From contig NZ_FOTI01000010.1 of assembly GCF_900114545.1 (NCBI RefSeq), forward strand, positions 1 through 64,000: DNA of 64,000 nucleotides, written 5' to 3'. How positions within the stretch are numbered: position 1 is the stretch's first letter; each line of letters opens with the position of its first letter. The notes beneath the pieces are model-generated. The model was not told where the DNA came from. It ran no database searches and saw only the letters and a program-made list of their open reading frames with translations. This document shows positions 28,436-35,350 of this stretch, one piece after another. The stretch is from Halanaerobium salsuginis. Lineage in GTDB: Bacteria; Bacillota; Halanaerobiia; Halanaerobiales; Halanaerobiaceae. Position numbers and translations under genes: made by a program.

Positions 28436-29233
28436 ATGGCTGTTTCAGAATTGAAAGAGCTTTACTTTTCTCAGTCATCACTAGCTATTTTTCAAAGCTG
28501 TCAAAAAAAATTCTATTATCGTTATTTAGCTGGGTTATATTGGCCAGCAGAGTGGGGAATGAACGAAGAAATTAGACAGGATCTCAAGCTAGGTCAGCAG
28601 TTTCATTTGTTAGCCCAGAGATATTATCAACCTACTTTAGAAGAAACAACTTTGGTTAGTAAACAACCTCTACAGGCCTGGCTGAATAGGCTAAAAAGAT
28701 TCTGCTCGGCAGTTGACATAATTGCTGCTGAACAAGAGTTGCGTTTGAGAGAAGCTGAGTTTAAGCTATTGGCTAAATATGATTTACTTAAATATGATAG
28801 TTCTCAGGCAAGAATCATTATCTATGATTGGAAAACTGATAAAAAAGATTTTAAACAGAAAGATATTAAAAGTTCAATGCAGACTCGTTTTTATCTTTAT
28901 TTAATGGTAAAGGCTGGTTACAAATATTTTGCTCAAGATTATAAATTGGAGACAATGCCTTGTTTAATTTACTGGAATCCCCGTTATCCAGGTCAGCCAG
29001 TTAGCCTAAAATATGATAAAAAGAGTTTTGAGCAAGATCAAACTTTTTTTGAAGAATTATTGAAGGAAATTCTAACTAGCAGTGAGTTTCCGCTGACTGA
29101 AGATATAAATAAATGCAGATTTTGTGAATATAGACCAATTTGTCGTGGAAAAAGAAGTGAAGCTATAGAGGTTTTTGAAGAAGATCTCGATCTAAATCTT
29201 GATTGGGAATCAGTTGAAGAATTTGAATTTTAA
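28436..29233 (+). CDS. PD-(D/E)XK nuclease with Fe-S cysteine cluster (RecB/Cas4/AddB type)
   Basis: The 265-residue protein has all the parts of a RecB-family nuclease. These are H57 in the LGQQFH segment, D116 (LAKYD), D131-x-K133 (IYDWKT) and the Q149-x3-Y153 motif (QTRFY). One cysteine lies near the N-terminus (C22), and C227-x2-C230-x5-C236 near the C-terminus is the arrangement that holds a [4Fe-4S] cluster in AddB and Cas4. There are no other cas genes or repeats nearby, so Cas4 in adaptation is unlikely. The ATG directly follows the helicase stop. It probably supplies the nuclease missing from the two upstream helicase-like proteins. Confidence 0.85.
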   Translation: MAVSELKELYFSQSSLAIFQSCQKKFYYRYLAGLYWPAEWGMNEEIRQDLKLGQQFHLLAQRYYQPTLEETTLVSKQPLQAWLNRLKRFCSAVDIIAAEQELRLREAEFKLLAKYDLLKYDSSQARIIIYDWKTDKKDFKQKDIKSSMQTRFYLYLMVKAGYKYFAQDYKLETMPCLIYWNPRYPGQPVSLKYDKKSFEQDQTFFEELLKEILTSSEFPLTEDINKCRFCEYRPICRGKRSEAIEVFEEDLDLNLDWESVEEFEF

Positions 29234-29264
29234 TTTATTATAAGCAGGGGTGACTGAATAAATA

Positions 29265-31598
29265 ATGATAATAAAAAAAGCAGCTGAGTTTGAACCTGCT
29301 TCTGAGCTAGTAAAGTATTTTAAAAATAAAAAGCTGGCCTGTCTTGCTGTCAAACGAGGTCTAGATAGTTATCAAAAAATAAGTGAATTTATTGAGCCAG
29401 ATAAATATATTCCGCTAAGTTTTAATAAGTTCCCTAAACTTGACCAAATCGTTAAATTTATTGCTGATCATATCAAACATAAAAATAGAATTTTAATTTA
29501 TGGAGATTATGATGTAGATGGAATAACTTCAACAGCAATACTAGTAGGGGCTTTAAAGGATTTAGGAGCAGATGTGATTTATCATCTGCCAGATAGATTT
29601 AAAGAAGGTTATGGTCTTAATCAGACTGTTCTGGCTGGCTATCAGTCAAAAGTTGATTTAGTTATTAGTTGTGATTGTGGAATTACCAATTATGCTGAAG
29701 TGAAATTTGCGAAAGAGATTGGTTTAGATTTTATAGTTACTGATCATCATGAATTACCAGATAGGCTTCCACCAGCTGATTATGTTATTTCACCCCGAAT
29801 GTTAGGAAAAGACAGTCAGGGCTATTGGCTCCCTGGAGCTGGTATGGCTTATTATTTAGTTAAAGCACTTTATAATTTAGCTGGAGATGAGAAAGCTGCT
29901 GAAGATTTTCTGGATTTACTTCTTTTAGCTATTATTGCTGATGTAGTTCCTCTGCAGGGGGAGAATCGCTATTTGTTTAAAACTGGTCTGGCAAAGTTAA
30001 GGCAAACTGATCGAATTGGACTAACAGCTCTTTATAATGAATTAGAACTTAATCGATCTGAAATAAATGAAAAAACTCTTGGCTTTCAAATTGGTCCTTT
30101 ACTTAATTCAGCGGGCCGAATAGATAGTGCTGAAAAAGGACTTAAACTTTTGCTAGCTGAAGATAGGCGGACAGCTGCTGTTCTGGCAGCAGAATTAAAG
30201 TCATTAAATGAAAGAAGAAAAAAAATTAGCCAGCAAATTTATCAACAATTGGTAGAAACTTTAAATAGTGATAGCCCGCAACCAGTTGTTAGTTATAACT
30301 CTGATTGGCATCAAGGCGTAATTGGTATAGCAGCAGGCCGAGTTGTGGAAAATTTTAATTGTCCAGCCGTTTTAATGACCAATAGTAGAGCAAATGATCT
30401 AATTACTGGTTCTGCTCGTTCAATTACAGGGATTAATATTAATCAGCTAATTAATAAGTGTGCTGATCTTTTAGAAAAAAATGGTGGACATGCAGCAGCA
30501 GCAGGATTTTCACTTAAAAAAGCTAACTTAGAAAAATTCAAATTAAGATTACAAAGATTGTTGGTAGAAGCTTTAAATAACCAGCAGATTAAACCTACTA
30601 TTAAGGCTGATCTCAACTTAGAATTTGCTGAGCTTAATAATAATTTTTATCAGAAACTAAGATTATTTGCTCCTTTTGGTGAAGCCAATCCTGAACCGAT
30701 TATTTATTTAGAAGGAGAGATTATCAGCAGCAGAGAGATTTCAGCTGGTAAACACAAAAAATTTGTGTTAGGTTCTAGTAAAAGTTCAAACAGCAGCAGA
30801 ATAACAGCACTCTGGTGGTGGGCTGGAAATACAGATAATAATTATCGACAGCAAATAGCTTGTAATTTAACTGAAAATATTTATCAAGGTAGAAAAAGCT
30901 TACAGCTTGAAATTAAAGCTCTTGTTAGCTGTCAAAATGAAATATCTCAACTAACTGAAGCTAATAATTCTGCTTCAAAATTCGATCAGATGAAGGTTGA
31001 GCTAATAGACTGGCGCCAAAAAGATCTTGAACTTTTGAAATCAGGTCAACCTGAAACAGCTTATTTTGCTGAAGGAAGTGGAAGTTTTAAATTAAATCTA
31101 TATCCTATTTTTAATCGAAACTATTATCGACAGGTTAAACAACTTGTTATCTTGACAATTCCACCAACTCCTGCTATTTTAAAAGAAGTAATCTTGCTTA
31201 CTGAATGTGAACGGTTAATTTTAGTAAACTATAGACAACAGGGAAAAAAAGAAAAATTTATTAATTTACTAATGAAACGTTTAAAATATTGTTTTGAGCA
31301 GGAAAATGGAATTTTTAATTTAAATCAGGCTGCTCTTGATCTTGCTACTACAGTGCTAACTGTTAAACGAGGGATTGACTATTTGGCAGCTGCCGGGAAA
31401 CTAAACTATGAATTTATTGCTTATCAAGAAATATTAATAACTAAAAATGGCGAAGTAAATCGTGGTCAAAAAAATTTGCGAGGTTCTGAATTAACAAGAC
31501 TACTTAGCTCCACTGCTGCTTTTAGAAGGTTTATAAAAAATAAGCCAATCCAACAGTTGCAGAAATTTATCGATAATTTGTTAAATAGAGAAATTTAG
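29265..31598 (+). CDS. recJ: Single-stranded-DNA-specific exonuclease RecJ
   Basis: The 777-residue protein has the DHH phosphoesterase motifs YGDYDVDG (79-86), ISCDCGI (134-140) and D160-H161-H162, the DHHA1 signature with NGGHAAAAGF, and an OB-like middle region. The last 200 residues are more divergent, as in other Firmicutes RecJ. It degrades single-stranded DNA 5' to 3' in recombination and mismatch repair. It follows the nuclease gene by 31 bp, so four DNA-processing genes are cotranscribed. The start follows a moderate GGGGTGA site. Confidence 0.94.
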   Translation: MIIKKAAEFEPASELVKYFKNKKLACLAVKRGLDSYQKISEFIEPDKYIPLSFNKFPKLDQIVKFIADHIKHKNRILIYGDYDVDGITSTAILVGALKDLGADVIYHLPDRFKEGYGLNQTVLAGYQSKVDLVISCDCGITNYAEVKFAKEIGLDFIVTDHHELPDRLPPADYVISPRMLGKDSQGYWLPGAGMAYYLVKALYNLAGDEKAAEDFLDLLLLAIIADVVPLQGENRYLFKTGLAKLRQTDRIGLTALYNELELNRSEINEKTLGFQIGPLLNSAGRIDSAEKGLKLLLAEDRRTAAVLAAELKSLNERRKKISQQIYQQLVETLNSDSPQPVVSYNSDWHQGVIGIAAGRVVENFNCPAVLMTNSRANDLITGSARSITGININQLINKCADLLEKNGGHAAAAGFSLKKANLEKFKLRLQRLLVEALNNQQIKPTIKADLNLEFAELNNNFYQKLRLFAPFGEANPEPIIYLEGEIISSREISAGKHKKFVLGSSKSSNSSRITALWWWAGNTDNNYRQQIACNLTENIYQGRKSLQLEIKALVSCQNEISQLTEANNSASKFDQMKVELIDWRQKDLELLKSGQPETAYFAEGSGSFKLNLYPIFNRNYYRQVKQLVILTIPPTPAILKEVILLTECERLILVNYRQQGKKEKFINLLMKRLKYCFEQENGIFNLNQAALDLATTVLTVKRGIDYLAAAGKLNYEFIAYQEILITKNGEVNRGQKNLRGSELTRLLSSTAAFRRFIKNKPIQQLQKFIDNLLNREI

Positions 31599-31621
31599 TT
31601 TTATAAAGGAGATAGTTAAGA

Positions 31622-32338
31622 GTGGAAATAAGAAAGAGTCATTATTTACAGGGAGCAGCTGATGCAGTTGGATTGACGGTTATTATTGATGTTTTTCGAG
31701 CTTATACAACAGCTGCTTATATTTTAAACCAGAATCCTACTGCTTTATTCATAGTTAGTCAGGCAGAAACAGCTTATAAATTAAAAGATAATTATTCTGA
31801 TATTATTTTAGTAGGAGAAAGAAAAGGTATTAAATTAGCTGATTTTAATTTTAATAATTCACCTTATTTTATTTCCCGGGAAAATTTAACTAATAAAATA
31901 GTAGTTTTGAGTACAAGTGCAGGAACGAAAGGAATTATTGCGGCTGCCCAAGCAGATACAATTTTAACCGGTAGTTTTGTCAATATTTCTGCAGTAGCAG
32001 AATATATTAAATATAAAAATCCTGCCACTGTATCTATAGTAGCAATGGGCAATAATGGTGCTACACCAGCGGCTGAAGATGAATTATATCTTAAATTATT
32101 AAATGAATTGTTAACTAAAAAGATCAAATTACCACAGGTAGAGCAGTTAAAAGCAGAATTACGTTCACCAGCAGGTGATCGCTTTTTTAATCAGATAACT
32201 CAGCAAGAAATGCCAGCTGAAGACTTTGACTTTTGTCTAGAGATAGATAAATTTGACTTCATTATTCAAGCTGATAAAATAAAAACTGACATTTACCAAT
32301 TAAAAAAGATTGACAATTATTTAACTCAGGACAGGTGA
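31622..32338 (+). CDS. comB: ComB-like 2-phosphosulfolactate phosphatase
   Basis: A 238-residue member of the ComB family (COG2045). In methanogens it dephosphorylates phosphosulfolactate during coenzyme M synthesis. Bacterial members occur in organisms without coenzyme M, where sulfolactate or another phosphoester may be the target. VIIDVFRAYTTAAYIL, LSTSAGTKGI and AMGNNGATPAAEDELY are the family motifs. The start is GTG after AAAGGAG. It ends inside the downstream start region. Its place behind recJ has no obvious metabolic logic. Family is confident; true substrate is unknown. Confidence 0.85.
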   Translation: MEIRKSHYLQGAADAVGLTVIIDVFRAYTTAAYILNQNPTALFIVSQAETAYKLKDNYSDIILVGERKGIKLADFNFNNSPYFISRENLTNKIVVLSTSAGTKGIIAAAQADTILTGSFVNISAVAEYIKYKNPATVSIVAMGNNGATPAAEDELYLKLLNELLTKKIKLPQVEQLKAELRSPAGDRFFNQITQQEMPAEDFDFCLEIDKFDFIIQADKIKTDIYQLKKIDNYLTQDR

Positions 32339-32343
32339 TAAAA

Positions 32344-32628
32344 ATGAAAAGAGGATCTTCTTTACTTTTAATAATTTTAATTTTGCTTGTATTTGCTGCT
32401 GTTATGAATCCAACTCGGGAAGAGTTTATTGACTGGGGAGTAAATGAAATTCAAAATCAGGCAGAAAATGACTTTACAAGAGTTTTAGGAGGCGCAGTGG
32501 CAGGGCCAATGCTTGAAATGCAGACTGAAGCACATGATTATGTGTTTTTTTCAACTTTTAGTTTACAAAAGGCTGATCGTGAGATAACTTATTTAGGTGT
32601 TTTTAATACTTTTATTACTTTCGATTAA
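32344..32628 (+). CDS. Small DUF4359-like protein with N-terminal membrane anchor
   Basis: About 94 residues: a positively charged start, one hydrophobic helix (LLLIILILLVFAAVM), then NPTREEFIDWGVNEI and a beta-rich end (YVFFSTFS...YLGVFNTFITF). The NP-x4-F start and the FFS...GVFNTF end resemble DUF4359. It is probably a membrane-anchored or exported protein of unknown function. The ATG at 32344 is preferred over the GTG at 32335 because AGGTGA, overlapping the comB stop, then has good spacing. It is the last gene of the 23727-32628 unit. Confidence 0.65.
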   Translation: MKRGSSLLLIILILLVFAAVMNPTREEFIDWGVNEIQNQAENDFTRVLGGAVAGPMLEMQTEAHDYVFFSTFSLQKADREITYLGVFNTFITFD

Positions 32629-32706
32629 TAAAAATAGCTTATCTTTAGGGAAATTGTTGTTAAATTATTTAGCTTTAATAGCTTAACTGTTTGACAGAAC
32701 TAAATA

Positions 32707-32745
32707 GGCTCAGTTTAAGTAAAAAACTTAAGCTGAGCTGTTTTA
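32707..32745 (+). terminator. Terminator of the repair-rich transcription unit
   Basis: GCTCAGTTTAAGT and ACTTAAGCTGAGC form a 13-bp stem with one G-U pair around AAAAA, followed by TGTTTTAG. Confidence 0.85.
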
Positions 32746-32789
32746 GTGTTGAATAAATTTTTAAAAATTTGATTCTGGAGGAGATTGAA

Positions 32790-33677
32790 ATGGAAGATTA
32801 TTTAGTTCGGGCAATGACAACTAATAAAGAGCTGCGTATTCTAGCTGCTAGCTCAACTAACGTAGTTGCTGAAGCTCAACAAAAACATCAGACAACCCCT
32901 GTTGCTACCGCTGCCTTAGGTAGGACAATTACCGGTGCTCTTTTAACTGGATCTTTAGTTAAGTCTGGAGATGAAGTAGTGCTTAAGATTGATGGTGATG
33001 GACCAGCAGGTAAAATTATTGCTGATGCTAATCAAAAAGGAGAAGTTAGAGGATATATTCAAAATCCTCAGCTTGATTTTTATAAAAATTCACAGGGGAA
33101 ATTAGATGTGGCCCGTGCAGTTGGTAAAGGCCAGCTTTCTATAACTAAGATAATGAGTTTAAAGGAACCATATACTGGTAGTGTTCCGCTTATTTCTGGT
33201 GAAATTGGAGAAGATTTGACTTATTATTTTACTGCTTCTGAGCAGGTTCCCTCAGCAGTTGGATTAGGAGTATTAGTTGATACAGATTTAAGTGTTAAGT
33301 CAGCTGGAGGATTTTTAATTCAACTTTTACCTGATGCTTCTGAAGAAACAATTACTCTATTGGAAAAAAATTTGGCTAAATTAAATTCAGTTAGTGCTTT
33401 GATTGAAGATGGACTAAGTCCAGAAGAGATTATTGAATTATTAGTCGGGGAATTAGATTATAGAGTTATGGCCCGGAAAGAAATCAAATTTAAATGTCGC
33501 TGTAGTAGGGAAAGAAGCTATACCCTTGTAGCTGGGTTAGGTAAACAGGAAATTGAGGAAACACTTGCTGCAGAAGGAAAAATAGAAGTTCGCTGTCACT
33601 TCTGTAATGAGAGTTATGTTTTTTCGGGGCAGGAAATCAAAAAATTACTAGCGGAACTAGATGAGCAGGAGAATTAA
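32790..33677 (+). CDS. hslO: Redox-regulated chaperonin Hsp33
   Basis: The 295-residue holdase is activated by oxidation when its C-terminal zinc centre is lost. The cysteines C-x-C (KFKCRC) and C-x2-C (EVRCHFC) are present near the C-terminus, and the N-terminal core with TAALGRTITGALL is typical. The ATG at 32790 (MEDYLVRA) follows GGAGGAG; an earlier in-frame start at 32769 would lie upstream of this ribosome site. Its stop codon overlaps that of hflX on the other strand. Confidence 0.95.
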   Translation: MEDYLVRAMTTNKELRILAASSTNVVAEAQQKHQTTPVATAALGRTITGALLTGSLVKSGDEVVLKIDGDGPAGKIIADANQKGEVRGYIQNPQLDFYKNSQGKLDVARAVGKGQLSITKIMSLKEPYTGSVPLISGEIGEDLTYYFTASEQVPSAVGLGVLVDTDLSVKSAGGFLIQLLPDASEETITLLEKNLAKLNSVSALIEDGLSPEEIIELLVGELDYRVMARKEIKFKCRCSRERSYTLVAGLGKQEIEETLAAEGKIEVRCHFCNESYVFSGQEIKKLLAELDEQEN

Positions 33678-34912
33678 GTAATCCTCCTGCTGTATTTTTT
33701 AAGTTTATTAGCAATTTTGATTGGTAATAATGCTTCTAGATAAACTTTGTCCTGCTTATATTTTTCATTTTTTACCTCTCCCTGCTGATGAATTTCAGCT
33801 ATCCAGCCAGCTTGTTCATAAGGAAGTAGAAGTTCAACTTTTGTTAGCTGTGGTTTTAATAGTTCTGTTAACTTAAACTTTAAAATTTCTAAGTTTAAAG
33901 ACTGTTCAGCGGAAACAAATAAAGCGGTTGGATAAATTATTTTTAGATCAGCTAACTCTGCTTTACTTAACATATCTATTTTATTAAAGACTTTAATTAC
34001 TTTACTTTTTTTGTTTTTTAATTTTTTCAATTCCTGTTCAACTACTTTGATTTGTTTTTCTTTTTCCTGGCTTGCACTATCTATGATGTGTAGAATAATT
34101 TTGGCATTAGAAATTTCAGCTAAAGTTGTACGAAAAGAAGCAACTAATTGGTGGGGCAATTTATCAATAAAGCCAACAGTATCAGTTAAAATAACCTGAT
34201 TTTTCCCCTTATCTAATTGCAGCTGGCGCATTTTGGCATCTAAAGTTGCAAAAAGTTGATCAGCAACTAGAGTGTTGGCTGCAGTTAATTTATTAAGCAA
34301 AGTTGACTTGCCAGCATTTGTATAACCAACTAATGCTACTAGGGGATCTTTTCTATTGCTTTTTTGTACTTCTCTCTGTTCAGCTATAGCAGTTAATTCT
34401 GTTTTGAGACGATGAATTCTATCTTCAATTCTTCTGCGGTCAACTTCTAATTTGCTTTCTCCAGGACCTTTGCTACCAATTCCCCCGGCTAGTCTTGATA
34501 AAGAATTTCCCTGCCCCTGCAGACGTGGCAATCTGTATTCAAGTTGAGCTAATTCAACCTGAATTTTACTTTCTTTACTATGAGCATGATGGGCAAAAAT
34601 ATCAAGAATAACTTGAGCTCTGTCAATAACTTTTTTTGCTATTTTATTTTCTAAATTACGCTGTTGAACAGGTGAAAGAGGATAATCAAAGATAATTAAA
34701 TTAGCTCCTTTATTATTAGCAATTTCTTTAATTTCTTGTGCTTTACCACTACCAATATAAAATGCAGCATTGATTTGACGAGGTTGATAAGCAATTGTTG
34801 AAATTATTTTAGCTCCAGCAGTTTCAGACAGCATTTTTAATTCAGTTAAACTTTCTGCCTGCGGGCCAATTAAAAGGGCTTTTTCTACTAACTCATTTTT
34901 AATTTGATACAA
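33674..34912 (-). CDS. hflX: GTPase HflX
   Basis: The ribosome-splitting GTPase HflX, 412 residues from the first usable TTG. It has the N-terminal HflX domain, the glycine-rich linker RLAGGIGSKGPGESKLE, G1 ALVGYTNAGKSTL, G3 DTVGFI and G4 FNKID. Start choice is unusual: the TTG at 34912 has no Shine-Dalgarno site, whereas an AAAGGAG with eight-base spacing precedes an in-frame ATT at 34948. The ATT start would add 12 residues, so the protein may begin there. The 3' end overlaps hslO by four bases, convergently. Confidence 0.93.
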   Translation of the reverse strand: MYQIKNELVEKALLIGPQAESLTELKMLSETAGAKIISTIAYQPRQINAAFYIGSGKAQEIKEIANNKGANLIIFDYPLSPVQQRNLENKIAKKVIDRAQVILDIFAHHAHSKESKIQVELAQLEYRLPRLQGQGNSLSRLAGGIGSKGPGESKLEVDRRRIEDRIHRLKTELTAIAEQREVQKSNRKDPLVALVGYTNAGKSTLLNKLTAANTLVADQLFATLDAKMRQLQLDKGKNQVILTDTVGFIDKLPHQLVASFRTTLAEISNAKIILHIIDSASQEKEKQIKVVEQELKKLKNKKSKVIKVFNKIDMLSKAELADLKIIYPTALFVSAEQSLNLEILKFKLTELLKPQLTKVELLLPYEQAGWIAEIHQQGEVKNEKYKQDKVYLEALLPIKIANKLKKYSRRIT

Positions 34913-35010
34913 ATTGTTTTCTTTTTTAAGGTTAAGATTATTTTTAATGTTATCATCTCCTTTATAATTACATTATAACATTTTTGGCAAAAATCTAAAA
35001 AATCTTTTAT

Positions 35011-35039
35011 TTGACAATTAGAGTTTTTTTATTTAAAAT
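35011..35039 (+). promoter_or_regulatory. Promoter of the hydrogenase cluster
   Basis: TTGACA (35011-35016), exactly 17 bp, TAAAAT (35034-35039). Its -10 lies inside the Rex-like palindrome, so repressor binding would block polymerase directly. Confidence 0.85.
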
Positions 35040-35071
35040 TATTGTGAAGATGTTCACAATAATTTTAAATA
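35030..35071. promoter_or_regulatory. Rex-type operator within a 42-bp perfect palindrome
   Basis: The core TTGTGAA-GATG-TTCACAA (35042-35059) fits the Rex operator consensus TTGTGAA-N4-TTCACAA. The symmetry continues without a mismatch to 19-bp arms (35030-35048 against 35053-35071). Rex senses NADH/NAD+ and leaves DNA when NADH is high, which would switch on hydrogen-related genes. A rex gene is not in this window. An mRNA hairpin at the 5' end is an additional possibility. Confidence 0.88.
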
Positions 35072-35098
35072 TTATTATTTGAGTTAGGGGGAGGCAAA

Positions 35099-35350
35099 AT
35101 GCAAAAGGTTCTAATTTGTGTGGGCAGCAGCTGTCATCTTAAAGGAGCAGAAAAAGTTGTTGCAATTTTTAAAGATTTAATTGAAAAATATAAATTACAG
35201 AATAGTATAGAATTATCTGCTAGTTTTTGTCAGGGGAATTGTACCGAAGGAGTAAATATTGCTATTAATGGGAATAAAATTGCTGCAGTTAATGAGGAGA
35301 ATGCTGCTGCCATTTTTGCAGCGCATTTACTGCCTGATCAAAATGAATAA
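35099..35350 (+). CDS. NuoE-like thioredoxin-fold [2Fe-2S] protein
   Basis: An 83-residue protein consisting only of the thioredoxin-like [2Fe-2S] ferredoxin domain. The four ligands are C7-x4-C12 and C44-x3-C48 (CVGSSC, CQGNC). Such small subunits accompany electron-bifurcating and sensory [FeFe] hydrogenases and move electrons to or from the Fe-S chain. It starts after GGGGGAGG and overlaps the hydrogenase start by 8 bp, so the two are translationally coupled. It is first in the Rex-controlled unit. Confidence 0.9.
   Translation: MQKVLICVGSSCHLKGAEKVVAIFKDLIEKYKLQNSIELSASFCQGNCTEGVNIAINGNKIAAVNEENAAAIFAAHLLPDQNE

Noticed and set aside
28436-29233. Cas4 of a CRISPR-Cas adaptation module
   Set aside because: The nuclease resembles Cas4/AddB, but no cas1/cas2, other cas genes or repeat arrays were seen in the window, and the neighbours are helicases and recJ.
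32691-32719. TTGACA with TTTAAG as promoter for hslO
   Set aside because: The -10 is poor and lies inside the terminator hairpin of the preceding unit.
35259-35342. Upstream extension of the sensory hydrogenase frame
   Set aside because: It would overlap the NuoE-like gene in another frame, and the residues do not resemble the family; ATG at 35343 gives the ferredoxin start.
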